Source: Euonymus europaeus (Eukaryota; Streptophyta; Magnoliopsida; Celastrales; Celastraceae). Taken from it: 64,000 nt of DNA. Shown one piece after another: positions 43,798-58,700 of the stretch. Under the pieces are notes generated by a model. The model was not told the DNA's origin, did no database searches, and saw nothing but the letters and a program-made list of their open reading frames with translations. Location of the stretch: the NCBI GenBank assembly GCA_963580455.1, contig OY756961.1, forward strand, positions 23,417,001 to 23,481,000, given 5' to 3'. How positions within the stretch are numbered: the first letter of the stretch is position 1; the number at the start of each line of letters is the position of its first letter. Position numbers and translations under genes: made by a program.

Positions 43798-46700
43798 TCA
43801 TACATAGATTTGGTTCGTAAAAATCTGCAAATGAAGTTTCTTAAAAACCGACTCGACAGCCAAGAAGTCAACATCAAAACCATAGCTCTGTACCCCATAC
43901 TGAACATAAAGGAATCCTTTCGGAGATAAAGGTGGCGGCAGAATTTGGGAGATCTCCGGGAAATCCATCGTGGGGGGTGAAGGTACGTCTTTCTTCTTCA
44001 ACGAGTAGTAAACATCGGCGAGTAGAAGCCATATGAGATCAGGGTCAATCGACGCAAGTCCATGTAGGGCATTGATAGATGCATCACGGAGCCCCGTAAC
44101 AGCACTACAAGCTATTCCCACAACAAGACCACTGACCTTCTTGAAGACTACCTCCAATGCTGAAGCGCTCCTTCTGTTTCGGGCCAAATCGGCAATCATG
44201 TTAAGCATTGCTGTCTGGACTTTCTGGCTCGTAACTTCCGCCATGGAATCCTCAGTGGAAGTGGAACTGCCTCTATATGGAAGTTGTAGTTGGTTCCCTT
44301 CTTCTTTCGTGTGGGACCTTTTCTGAAATGGTGACGTAGATAAAAGTTTCCAAAAATGAGCACCATCAGTGTGGAACCGTCGAGAAAAGAAATCGCCTCC
44401 ACAGATTTGCACTACACTGCTTGTAACACCTAAACATCTCCGGACAGCCTGAAGAGCAAATGTGACAAAAATAATCATAGAATCCAGTATAAAACAGAGA
44501 CATAAATTGACACTGTATTTAAGGTTAAAAACTGCTGTGAAAAATACATTGCCAACCAAGAACATTGTACCTCAAATAAAATTGCATAACTTTCTTCAGA
44601 AACAGGAGAAGAATAATTTTGGCAAGTCTAACCTAAAATGAAATGTCAAGTAGTCATTCAACACTATGAAATGCAGGGTAACATCTGAATAATGGAGATA
44701 ACCCCACCTAAGATCAATAAGGAGCTATTGGCCTCGAGGTAGACACTCCATAGGATTTCGAACAGGTTAAAGGTTCGAAACCTCCCACATGCTAAAAATG
44801 GATAATCATAAAATAAACATATCCTTCATAATACAAAAAAAACAAAACAAAACTTAGACCAATGTCACAAAATTTTAGAAGCAAACACTCACAAGCAAGA
44901 AGAAAAGGAACGAAAATGCGCCACAGGTTGATTATTTCGAACACAAGCAACTACAATGGCCGTGTTCAAAACCTCCCACACTCTAAAAATGGCTAATAAT
45001 AAAATGAATATATCCTTCATTAAAAAAAAACCACCTAAGACCAATGTCACAAAATTTTAGAAGCAATACACTCATGAGCAAGAAGAAAAAATCGAAAACG
45101 CACCACAGGTTGATTATTTCGAACACAAGCAACTAAGAATGGCCATAATTTATTCATTGCTGGAAGCAATATGTTTCCATCATTTCCATCCTCAGCAGCA
45201 TCCATAGCATCTTTCAGTTGGTGTAACGAATATGATTGGAACACTTCCTCCACAGCTTCTTTAGTTTCTTTCTCATGCCTGTAGGTTTCTTCGAGTTTGG
45301 CTAGTATCACAATGCCATCCTGAAACCATTGATAATCATGAATATAAGGACGCATGTTACATATCCAATGGAATTAGCTCCTTTGTCGAACAGTTCGAAA
45401 AAAAAAATTAAGATTAGTTACTGACATTCAAGTATTCAACCCAATAAGTTAACTTGTTGGATTGAGGCATTTTGCATCATAAAAATCCTAACACTCCCCT
45501 CACTTGTAGGCTAGTCAATCTGACGGCCCAACATGTGCACAACAAACAAGGCCTTGGGGCTACTCACTTGAGGCAACAACAAACACATACAAAGACCCAC
45601 ACTTGGGAAAAACAACAAATGGGGGTTAAAATAGCAGAACTAAGGTTTGAACCCACAACCTCCCCTCCGATACCATGTTAAGATTAATTAATTTGTCATT
45701 CAACCCAATGAGTTAACTTGTTGGGTTGAAACATTTTACATCACATATACACATTCTAACATAACAAAGAACAGAAAAGATGTAAGCCGGACAGAAATAC
45801 ATCCAAATCTTTACGAACACACACACAAACAGAGAGAACTTGTATGCATAATTGATCGTCTTGAGCAGCATCAAGGAGCAAGAGTGTCACAAGTTCAAAT
45901 GCTTTCCTTGAACAACAATAAGACAAGGACTATATACATACATGCATACATATACATACATACATAGAAGATCTTTTCAGGTCCTCACACATCCTTTCAA
46001 TATTTTAATTATTAATACCTTGCCACAAACAAGGAGAAAATGTAAAGAATGTTCATTAAAAAAAAGAAAGATACCTCAACTATATCTAGGGCCACCAAAC
46101 ATGCTGCTTGCTGCACAGAAGCTAATAGAGGAGTTGCAGCTGTTAAGCATGAACCAGCAATTGAAGCAACTGTTCTTCGGTATCTTCTGAAATCATTTAA
46201 CTCGAACAGAATAGTCTCCCATTGCTCTACATTCATAATGTCACATCAAGATAAGCATAAAATGTCTGACTTCCAGACTAAGCTAAGTCATATATCTCAG
46301 AAGCTTGTCATTCATACAAATAAAGGAGCAGCCAGAGGCAACACATGATTCAACAGCACCACGTAGGGGGAAAATAATTTGAAACAGGTTAATATGTTAT
46401 CAAAAACAAGATACTGTGAATGCTCCGTCATTCAATACAGAGGTTGCTTCTCTTGGTTGACTTTGAAATGATAAACTGGCAAGAAAATTGTATCTGCACT
46501 GCATAGTAACTACAGTACATATCTGATCAGGCAATCAAAAGCAGTATAAACTACCCAACAACTTCAATAAGCTCACGCCAAAGAGTCGAAAAGCAATGCT
46601 TAAAAGAACAGTGGACCATAAACTGTAAATTTTGGACTTTTTGTTTTGAACAAAAAAAGATTTATTAACAGCACAAATGGGGTACAACCCGAAAGCAACC

Positions 46701-49700
46701 ACAATTACAAGTTCACAACTTTGAGACTATCAAGAAAATTAGAATAAGAACTACTCAACCATTGCTTACGCACAATAAGCCAACCATTAAAAAAAACTCC
46801 CAAAGAACACTCCTTATTGTCGAAAATCCTTGAATTACGCTCTTTCCAGATTAGCCAACAAGTGGCCAGAAGAATTGAGGGCAATAGTTTCTGTTTGGAT
46901 TTGTCCGTGGCAAGAAATTTCCAGGCCTCCACTTCTGAACTCAAGTTGCTGCTAGTAGCCCAGTAAATTTTGAATTTCAGCACTCATTATAGCGAATAGG
47001 TCAAAATGGAAGTCACAATTAAAATAAGCAAGGCTTGATCTCGCGAACAAAAAAGTTTTGCCTAAAGATCACATTGTAAACACCCAAAAGGAGACCATTA
47101 TCACACCCACATGGGCAGCACCATGTGATTGGCATAACATTATAGCCATGAGTCCAGTGTAGCCAGTCCTCAATATGAAAATATTCTAGAATATGTAGAT
47201 CCTTTCATATAGTGAATAGGTTACATTAACAAATTCCGCCCTTCTTTCTTAAAAGGGATAAGGAGTTCTAGCTATAAGGAAAAGCAAGCTTCCTCTTTTT
47301 TTTCTTCTTTTTTTTCTTCTTTTTTTCCTTTTTTTGAATGTTAAGTCAATTTATTAAAGCACCAATATGGTGCAGAGAAATTACAAGGAGGCTAATAAAG
47401 GCTTCTAAAAGTTGTTACAAAAATGAGAAATCCAGAGTTTGGAACAATTAAACCAATTATAAGTGTTACAAAAGAAGAGCAAGCTATTCATTACGTGTTT
47501 GATGGTTATTAAGGAGTTATACTTATAGTATGAGGAAGAACAAGCTTATTCTTTACCATGTTCCAACACGAAACAATTCATTGTTAGATGTTTTCTTCTA
47601 CGTAAGCAAGTCTGCTATATCAAACTCATCACATAATGAAATTGCTTAACAAGATTAGAAAATTCTAAATCATGAGACTTGTTATAAAAGAAAGAATCTT
47701 CTACTTAAAATTCACAAAATGTCCAAAAATAATGCTCTAGGATGCTTCTAAGTTCTCTTTATCTTCACCTTCACCTTGGTTTGTTTGCACTACTTTTTTC
47801 AACCTTCAAAAAAGCCAATAAAACACCCCTGAAACCTATCTTTAAAGCCTTGAGCGATCCATCCATCAATAAACCAAAAACTAAAGCGGCTTCCAATTAA
47901 TTATAAAATTACATATCGGGACACTGTTCATAGGCCCTAAACGGTTTTTACTGGCTCGTCTGTATTTTATTGGAGGGCCCAAAAGTAAGAAGTATCACTT
48001 TATCATGCCATCCCTTGTATACAGAACAAAAACATTAATTAAAAATGGAGTAAACAACTGAAGCACTGTTAAAAATAATATGAAAGGATCCATACCAAAA
48101 TGGTTAACCATGAAGACCCCATCTCCTACATATAGTATAGTAATGTATAGTTTTGTAAAAGCTATGCATTGCTCGGTTTGAAGGATACCCATTTCAGAGT
48201 TGGGTACAATGATGCATAGGGCAGTAGATACTATAAACTGTTTGGCCAAAGGATGGAACCAGTGTGTACAAAAAAAATTGTGTTTGACCGCTATGCCATC
48301 AATTTCTATTAAAAAAATGGATAAGTTATTTTTCTTTGTACACCAATGATTGTATAGATCGCATAAGATACACACACAAAAATGAACTGATATAACACTT
48401 GTTACTAATATTAATGACATGTAGAGCTTCTAACAAAAGGGGGGATCTTTAAGGACAATTTTTCTCAGCTTCATTTTCTCCTTTGCTGTCTCTCTAAATG
48501 CAAAAAACCTATTCAAAACCCACAAAGGGAATGAACTGATATAACAATTATTAGTTATTACTAATATTAATGACGTGGTGAACTTCTAACAATAGGGGGG
48601 AAAAACTTTTGAGGAAAATTCTTCTAAGCTTCATTTTGTCCTTTGTTGTCTGCCTCACGATAAAGGCACAAACCTACTCAAAATCCAAAGAAGGATGAAC
48701 TACCACCCCATGCTCTCCAGCGTTCCGCCGTGCCGTTTTGACCAGTGCAAATCTTGTCGCACTAACAACCACACCCAACATGGCCGTAAGGAGGAAAAGA
48801 GACATGACAACCCAAAACGAGATGCTTTAGGAAGAAAAGGAGCGAACAAATGAAAAGGAGATCAGTCAATGTGTCTCATTCTCAAGATCTCCTTCAAGAA
48901 AATAAAAACCTAAGTAAAGAGAACTCTGGTAGTCTGGTGAGGATCTGAACTCAACTTCAAGACGGTAGCAGGTTGCGTAGCCTCCAAAGGGTTAGGAAAT
49001 CTTAGATAAAATAAGATGTATAAGCAACTCTACATCCAGATACCACCTGGGAGGTGGATTGAGTTATAGGCCATTATATATATATATATATACCTATCAT
49101 TCATAGATTACTTATATGTTACATCATTGTCCACCAGAAAGCTATAATTGGATGTATAAAATCATTTACTAGTACAAATCGGCCAATATGTTGTATCAAA
49201 TGAGCCTCACCTGGCTGCATGCAAGAGACATTGTTCCTATTGTCAGAATATGATGTTGAAGCCTCCATGGATTCTATGCCTGCTTCCTCATCCACACCAG
49301 CTATACTAGACTTGACATGCATAAAAAATGACTCTGCCTTACTGGGCAATGAACATGCTTCACGCTTTGATGCCTTCACAATTTCTGCCACAGCCTAAAG
49401 AAAACAAAATCAAAGACTATCAGAAAAAGACCTCTGCCCAGCACGTAGTTTCATGCTGATTACAATGGCAGTCAATAATTCTATATTAATACTGCAACAA
49501 GAAAGACCACAAAAATCCATCAACATTCCAAGATAACATTTTTATCGAAAAGAATTCAATGAGTAGAAACTACCTCGACTTCTTTTTCCATTGAAAGAAA
49601 AAACAACTACTTCTGACTTTAATGAAATATGACCTCAAGCTTACAAAACATAATCTAAGAATAAGTACCAGTAATCTTTTTCAGTAAAACAATGTTAAAA

Positions 49701-52700
49701 GAATGTTATATTATCACCAATCGAGAATTTAAGTAGTTGTACAAATCAAACCGTATTTGATTTTATTTAAGCCAGCTCTAAGTGGAAAGACTGAAGTTGT
49801 GCGTTTCATATTCTACTTTCTCATACATTGGTCCATGCCATTTATCTAAGAAAAAGTTTCCATTAATTTTACAACCAAATGGGTACATGTAAGATAAATT
49901 GTGCTGATAATGTAAAGTTTTTAAATAATTATGATTCAACGAATATGGCATACAAGTATTGATAAATTGAGCAGATAATGTGAACTTTTAACATAACGAA
50001 GAGTCAATGCAACACAAATTAGTCACCATTAAAAAAATGTAACACGCACTAATTGCTAAACTGTTGCATAACAATGGTGGATTTAGCACCCTGATTTTTT
50101 CTAATTTAAAAATTAAAAAAAAAGGGGCAATCTGCACTCCTAGAAGGTGTTAGTAAGATTCAAAGGTAATCCGTTTAATTTCCTAATTTTATTTCGAGTC
50201 TAAATGCTTTAACTAGTGCAGATTTCAGCTTTCATTGATTTCTAAACACCCCTTAGCTTTCAACCTAGAAACTCTCTTTCACCAATCACTAAACAAACAA
50301 GGTAAAAGAGCTACTGTTCATGGTGGCACAAGCTTGTTGATATTTTATTTAGGATGGTGATTCAAAGACCAACACTGGAGCAACCCAATGACGAAACCAA
50401 GTAATACTTTCCCCTAATAGAAGATGTGATATTTGTTCCTTTTTTAATTTTAGTAAATTCCACTCCCCATTAGCGGTTACTTTGCTGCTTCATTTTATGT
50501 TTCCACATCATTGCAACGCTACATAACTAATTGTTAAGCAAAATTAGGAATTCAAAAAAAAATAACAACAGTATGATATTCTACGTGTTTTATGACCCTT
50601 TTTGCCGAATGCTACACTGGGACAAACATGGAACAGCATAAAAGAAAGAGCAGTATAAAAGTCATGAATTCTGAACGGAACCTTTAAAAAAGGAATAGTT
50701 AACTCTGGATGTTGATGCCTGCCAAGAATCTCAAGTTCCTGGGAAACGCAGCGCATCTGTAATTGATATATGTAGAAAACCATGAGCCTTATATTTCAAA
50801 ATTAATAAAATAAGTTTAAGCTAAGTCTATGACTAAAAAAACAAGGAGCTAATTAAGGAGCTATTGGCCTAGTGGTAGCCACAGCCACTCCTTAGGATTT
50901 CGAATGAAGGGTCAAATCCTCCCATAAGCACAAACATTGAAATCAATATATGTTCATTTAAAAGGAAGAAAAAAAAAATGAAGTAAATAGCCACCGGTTC
51001 CTCCAGCAAAGGCAGTATTTTTTGAGCTACTCCGACATATGAGAGCATGGCAGCAAGAACATTCGGAACATGAGGATTGAGATCTAAATGACGCAGTTGC
51101 CGACAAATGGAATCAATTACATAGTCTGCATTCTCCAAGACTAAATGCCCGACCTGGGTATTTTCAATTTTAAAATATCAAAAAGTATTATATTAAAAAA
51201 CCCGAAAGCAAAAAAAGAAGCTCAAATATAAGCTCACTGTTGGATAGCCAGATGCAGCAGAAAGGACTTGTAAAACAGCATCTGAAGCACTTCTAACTTG
51301 GAAGTCCGAATGAATAAGATTCTCAAGCAATAGATAAAGAGATGAATGAAGAAATCCGCTCAAAGCAAAATCCTTTCCAAGACATAAGGCAAAAATCCCT
51401 ATACCGTCAATAAGAACCTGTTTCAGAAAAAATCAATACAGAATTTGTCCTTCGTGACTACACCAAATAAATAAAAATGCATGTACTTTTAGTGAAGGAA
51501 AATGTCTAACCTGGTGCAGCATAGCAGTATCATGGAAAAGGTGCAAGGTAATATTTTCAACTTCGCCACTAGATTGTACATGAGAAGAGTAATGGTCGAC
51601 TGGAAGATCCCACACTTCCGCAGATAAATATTCATGTAAGATTCTACCAATGCAGTCAACCAAGTTATTTCGGGCACCGGTATCCTGTGAAACCTTCCAC
51701 GTAGATCCATTAAGCTCATTTTCCGATTTGCAGAGTTGGCCGGTGACAAGTCCTGCATAAGATTCCTGAACCTCTTCCCCTTTTAACCGGGACCTACTAA
51801 ACATTTTTCCGAAGCTATCCAATGCTTGATCTGACATACCATATATCATCTCATTTATAATGCATGCTGCAGTGCTAGCCTGGCGTAATAAATGTCCAGA
51901 AGCAGCACTATTATACCAAGACTGCTGGCTCTCTTTGTTATAATCATTGAGTCGAAGCTCAAAAACCAATTTACGCAGGTGACCGAGAGGCATATCAATG
52001 ATAACTGATATATGACTTTCACTTCTAAAGTCTAGCAACAATCAACAACATAAATATTAGGTGTGAGTACAGTGCACACAGCACAAGAGTTGAATAGATG
52101 AAATTGAATTCAAGAGCTGATATGACCTGTCATTAAAGATAGCCCTACAAGTCTAAGAATTCCAGCAACGGCCTGGTAAAGTTTCTGACTGCCAACACGA
52201 ATAAACCAAGGGGGTAAGTGTGGAACCTCATATTGACTCTGCAGGTCCCCCATTGGATATCGTTTTTCTTTTTCTGATATATCGGTTATCTTTAAGATAT
52301 CAGATGGAGAAGCAACATTCATGATGTTCTGGCAATCAATGGTAAAGTGAGAACCAGCTTTCAACTCAGCAACAGATTGAAGGTATCCTGTTGAGGACAC
52401 ACTTGCTGAAGCAAGCTTATCAAGAGCACCAGTAAACAAAGAATTCTGGCTCAGACACATGCCGAAAACATCCAAGAATTGGGCAGCTGTTACCTATACA
52501 CACCACACGAGAGACCATTGTCAATACCTTGAAGCAAAAACCTTTTTCTTGGATTACAAGAAAATTCATACACTCCGCATTCAGCTTAATGAAGTTCATA
52601 ACCCCTTCCTCCCTCTCACAGACGCACGCACACATGCTCATTTACTCACTCCAACTAAGTAAATGAAGGGGAAAAAATAAAAGCATAATTTTTAATATTT

Positions 52701-55700
52701 AATTGTGGAGATAGATTTACACAAAGAAAAAAATCTGCAAAACAAAATAAAAACCATGCGTGTAACTAAGAATGTAAACATACTGGAGACCGAAGGTGAT
52801 TCACTACAAATTGAGGACCAGAAAAATATAAAATTGCAAGTAGCCGCTGAGCATTTGATAGAGCTACAGATTCCTCACTCCCAAGCACCACCTTAGGAAG
52901 ATTTTCCATTAGCCTGTATTTTAAAAGAAAAAATCCAATAATTCTACTTTCACAGGAAACTGTTCAATTAAAACTTGACATTTGCTTTTGAATTCAACTA
53001 TGGCTTGGTATTTTGCAACTCTCCTAATCCAACCTGCCAAAAATTTCAGCAATATCGCTTTCAAAAGAATGTTTCCCGCTGAAGGAGGATAAAACTTCAA
53101 GAGAACGCCGAGCAGATGAAGAAACTTCTTCAGACTCATCAACAACCAACACAAATAAGCATTCCTGCATGAGAAACAGCCAAACAACCCATCCCAAATC
53201 AACATGCATATATATATTCATGCAAACAAATTGCTAGCTATGGAGAATACATGGTTAGACACTCAAAAACAATGTCATTCATATCTAAGCAGTAAATAAA
53301 CCTAAATAAAAAGTGTTAACATAATATTGAATAAGAACATGGGGGACCAAACAGTATGCAAATTGTCAAAGGGATCAAACCAGAGTGAAAGCAAACAACA
53401 AAACACACATATTTATCCCTAGAAAATCCTTGAAATAATGGGTACGAAAGAGAGCAGGTTGCCAACAAAGGAGCTTCCCCTGTGTAAAGGTAAACAACTC
53501 TCATGCATAAGGCTCCTGCAATAATGTCATTCATATCTAAGCAGTAAATAAACCTAAATAAAAAATGTTAACATAATATTGAATAAGAACATGAGGGACC
53601 AAACAGTATGCAAATTGTCAAAGGGATCAAACCAGAGTGAAAGCAAACAACAAAACACACATATTTATCCCTAGAAAGTCCTTGAGATAATGAGTATTGA
53701 GTACGAAAGAGAGCAGGTTGCCAACAAAGGAGCTTCCCTTGCGTAAAGTTAAACAACTCTCATGCATATGGCTCCCGCAATGGACAGGGTCGGGGACAAG
53801 CAGGATGTATGCAAACCTCACTCTACATAATATTTGGAGAGGCTCTTTCCAAAAATTGAATTTGTGACCTTTAGGTTGCCCCCTGCAACTCTACCATTGG
53901 GTCACATGTTCCCCTGAGTGCTTGAAAGAGAAAAAAATGTACACCCTATTTCCGGAATTGTATGTCGCAAAGTGTGTTGACAAGACAACGACCAATCACA
54001 ATTACCAAATGCAAGGCTGGTTAATGTCCAATGAAAAAAGCAAAATATATATTTTCAAGTTAACACGAATGAAACAACGTTAAAATTTCATATTGGAAGC
54101 CAGGGAGGATAAGGAGCCAACCACTCAACTAGCCATACGCCAACTGAAAGCAATTATAACTAGCACGAACATGCAGAAATAATTCATATGGCATCAAAGA
54201 TCTGCGACCCATGCCAGTATTTTGATACATACAGTTCACACCTAAAAGTTTTTAGGAGTTCTATATGAATTTCAGATTCCAAATTGATTTTGAAGTATCA
54301 AATTGTCTATCAAGAGTCCTAAATTAGTTGGGGTATAATTAGTGGGTGTCTTCAAGTTCATTAGTTCTCTCAAGAGTCCTATTATGTTCTATATTTTTGG
54401 GTGGGGAGTATTTGAACCCCAGTAGGCTTTTTTGGATTGATGGGGTGTCGAAGGATAAAACTGGGGTTCAAATAGTCCCCACCATCTTCTATATATGCCG
54501 CTGGGTTACTAATTAAGATATTTGTTTATCTAAGTTCGGCATCAAAAAGCATCTCTGGAATGTTCACTTCTTCTGGATCAAGTTGTTATTTTTTCAAAAG
54601 GGGTTGTTATAGCCATTTATCAGCATTATGTACTACTATACCATACATGTTTATCAGCTTTAAACCACAGCCTATGACTTCCTTTTAGTCAAACATTCAT
54701 TGAGTTCATAGTTCTCCGAGGTACCATTTCACCAATTTTTACTGACTATTACCCATAAGAACAATTTTTTATTAAAATATCGTTTCACCAAATTTTAGGG
54801 ATTTTCCGGTCTCAAGATGCAACCCAACTGTGCTTGGAATTGTCCATTTTGTCCCATAAGGCCTCAGTTCATCTCTCAAAAAGTCATGGCCAAACCCTTC
54901 TATTAGAGCCATTCTCCACATTCCCAATATGGGATTTTGGAGTCTTTAAAAAGTAGCAAACCTTATTGCTTAGTCACTGGAATTTCCAATTAGACAAGAA
55001 AAGGTTTAAGCATCCATATAAAACTGAGGCCTTACGGGAAAAAATGCCAAAAAAAAATCATGAGAAAGAAAAGGCAACAATCCACAAGGTCATTGACCAA
55101 ATTCTCAAGCCACTTCTTCATTCCTGATTGATATGCAACCAGTAACCTAGAGAAACCTTAGTAATGTTTTCTTCTAACTGGTTGACCCCCTAAAAGACAT
55201 ATCTCCCCTGTTCTGTATTTCTTTCCTAATTCCAGTAACCAGGTTCTTCAAGTTGTGTCATTCTTTGGATCAAATACTTAAACCTTAGTCACCTTTTTCT
55301 AACCAACAAGAAAGTAAACTTTTTCCTTACAATCAAAACCTAATAAGATATCAGATTAGGTTTGAAACACCCAAAAACTTGCACAAGCAACCACAGGCTT
55401 GTCATTCGAATAACATTTTTTTCATGGCTTGTTTAGAAGGCAGACATCAAGGAGTGATCAGTTAACATCAACAGCTTTTAGGAACGGAAGATAGGAAATT
55501 GAAAGCTCAATGCCCATTCAAAGGGAAAACAATTAAGAGAACATTAAATGCATTTAACTACATAATTTGACAATAAACTAGGTTGTATGCCCCCATAAAG
55601 TGTTGTCAATAATTAGTTAATTACTATGATCTGTTCGCCAACTAATACCAATCTATATCTGTAATCATACCTTTCACTTTCTCAATAGCTATGATACCTA

Positions 55701-58700
55701 GACTGTATGGGTACATATCCGTGTGTCAAGTTCTTCAAATTGAAGATTCATTGCTACATAGACACAGTCCAAAAATAAGATAAAGGTTCAAAGACACTGT
55801 CCAAAAATTGGGTGCAGGTACAGGGATACGTCATCTTAATATGAGCATAGAATTAATATATAAAAATATTAATGTTATGTTACGATCAATTTAATTTTGT
55901 AAGAATTTTCTTATTTTTGATACTTTTTTAATCAAATTAAGTTTAGTAATCTTATCAACTAATAACTTAAATAGTGTTCTTATAGAATTAACTAATATAT
56001 ACCAATTGCTATATATGAAAGAATTGGGACAAAGACATCAAATTATCTCTCTAATTGAGACTTCACATTTAAATAGTAAAATAAGGAGGGGGAAAAAACA
56101 AAGTGACCAAATTTTTTTTTGAAGATCCGACACGGATCCTGTACCCACATCATGTCGTGTCGACACGGTTATGGCGGGTAGATTGAAGAGTCTGGGTATC
56201 ATAGTTCAATAGTCAAGCAAAAATTTAAAAAAACAAAATTAAACAGCATTCCAAAGTAAAGTATCTGCATTTTCCTATCAATCAAGAACAGAGTATCCTA
56301 TACCACATAGAAGTACAGACAGATGCAAACATTTTGCGTACTACATAACAATTCCCACAACCACGAAATCAATTTTAGTTCTAAGTTTACCAGAAGCATT
56401 AATCTGCTCGATTTCAGTGTATGACTGCACCTCAGTAGCAATCCTTGTATGGCAGCCAAAAGTCCTTGTCTCACTTTTCGGGATGGATGAACACATATCT
56501 AACACAAATATGAAATAGTTAGCTGTAGCATTAATGGTATTATCAATGTTGCAACTTACAAAATTTACAGCAGGCACTAATAACTGACACTAAAGAACAA
56601 AAAAACAAATGTAGAAACGTACTTGCATAAAAGTTGCACACAAAAGTTTATCCACATGGGCAGAAGTTTTCTCAATCCATTCTTTAGTACGATCGACATG
56701 TAAAGATCCCATTGAATTGTCTGATTTAGCATTTCCCTTCTCTTTGATTTCAGATGAGGGAGTATCTAAAATGACTTCTCCTTTTGACTCTTCAGTAACA
56801 GTTTTACTCTGAGCTTGAGCTTTCAAAGGTAGCTGCCGCAATTGCTTTAGAAATGAATGCACAGATTCGATATTGTTTGAACCAGAGTCAGATGAAACAC
56901 TTGTGTGTATTTCAACACCAGACAAATTACCATCATCCTGAAGAACGATCATAAGATACTCCGCCAAACCTCTTATTGCTTGGTTAAGAGCTTCCACACT
57001 TCCAGCTGCACCACTTATCATTGTTTTTGAGACATGCAGAACTTTGGCAAATTGACTAACAACACCAGGTAAAAAGAAAGCCAGGGCATCTGCAATACCT
57101 ACCTGCAAAAATATATTTCTCTAAAGTTGATGCCCAATTTTCACAGATGAACAATATATTTTGCAATGCAACTCTGAGATGTCTGAGGTGAAGGGTTCTC
57201 GGAACAGGTGGTCATGCTTTTTAGACAATCCTTTCCGGTATAAAAATCCCCTTCCAATCCGTCTTCCCTCCCATTGTAACTTAATCAAAGAGTATGAAGA
57301 AATATTGTCTAATTGGTATTCGATTTGCAAGGAAGTATAATCTATCAGGACCTAGAAAGCATATCAGTTATTGTAAGTAGTATCCAGGATAGAGCAATAA
57401 TTTCACCTCATTTGAATGTAAATAAATATAGTAATAATAGCAACAACAACAATTGGGGAGGGGAGGGAGAGAGAGGATGAGCGAGTGAGAGAGAGAGAGA
57501 ATCAGTGCTTCATTCCCGAGTAATACATAATCAAGGTTTCCAAGCAACTTTGTAAAGTATCATTGTTAAGAGTTCAGAAATTCTTCAAGAAGTCGAGCAG
57601 AAGTCTAGCAGTAGTTGTTACAGAATCACCTTAGCAACAAGCACACGCAGGGTTATAAATGCTTCAACACGGAGCTCTCCACTGCCTCGATGTCCTCGTG
57701 AAACTTCCATATCTGCAGTCTTTGCACAAAATGCAATGTTAGTTCCATAGGGAAAAAAAAGTTTAGATGAAATGATGACCACCCAAAAAAAATCTAAGAA
57801 GTTAAGAACCAAGAGACATGACGCACTTTGAGCAGCAATGATAACCAGTGTCCAACAGCAGCAGAAGAATTAGACGACTGGAGAAATGCAAGTAAGCATT
57901 CTTCTGGTTCTAAATGATATTTTGAACGTCTATATTGTAGCAACTGAAGATCTCTCCCTTCTAATAGTGCTGGCAAACCAAAACTTTGTTTGCATGAGCA
58001 AGACTCATTAGAGCACTGACGTAAACTCAAAACTAAAGCTCTCAAGCACTTTATTACTCCTCCACGAAACTCTTCAGCAGCTTCAGATGGTGATAATAAG
58101 GCAGCATAAGTCAATTTTTTCAAAACTACAACCATCTGTACGCACAAATAAGCAATAACCACAATTCAGCTTTGAAATAATAGTACAAAGGGAAGAAGAA
58201 GAAAAAAGGTAAAATGTAAAACTACGACCAAGAGTATCCACTACCATGCAATTGGTTAACTCAGAGCAATTTGTAAAATATTCATGCATATGTAACCATA
58301 CATATGGTACTCGGAAAACTTAAATTTCATTTTAAACAAACCACCTGCTCCACAGATGCTATACAGCACTTCTTCAGAAGTTCCTCCAGGCAGTGAAGCA
58401 TGCATTCTGCTACTTTGTCATTTACTTTGTAAGGCACTTGGGGTACGTTATACATTATATGTTTATCCTCATAATCAACTTCCTTTGCAGATCTACAATC
58501 AACTGCGGAATCCAATAGAAGCAGCAAAGGGAACAAGATGTAGCTGAAACATAAACAAGCTTACATCTTTTGCATTAATTTGCAAATGGAATACAAATCG
58601 CAAAGTTCTATATTAGAGACCAGTTAATGAGGATCTACCAAATACAAATTATGATTTAAGTAATACATAGAGACCACAAAACACACATGCATCGTGACGA

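Noticed and set aside
53316..53821. Three similar small proteins in tandem
   Set aside because: They are the two units of the 252-bp intronic duplication read in frame by chance.
57121..57330. 69-residue frame within the TTI1 locus
   Set aside because: It lies in intron 4: the junction from 57630 to 57102 keeps phase and conserved protein sequence without it.
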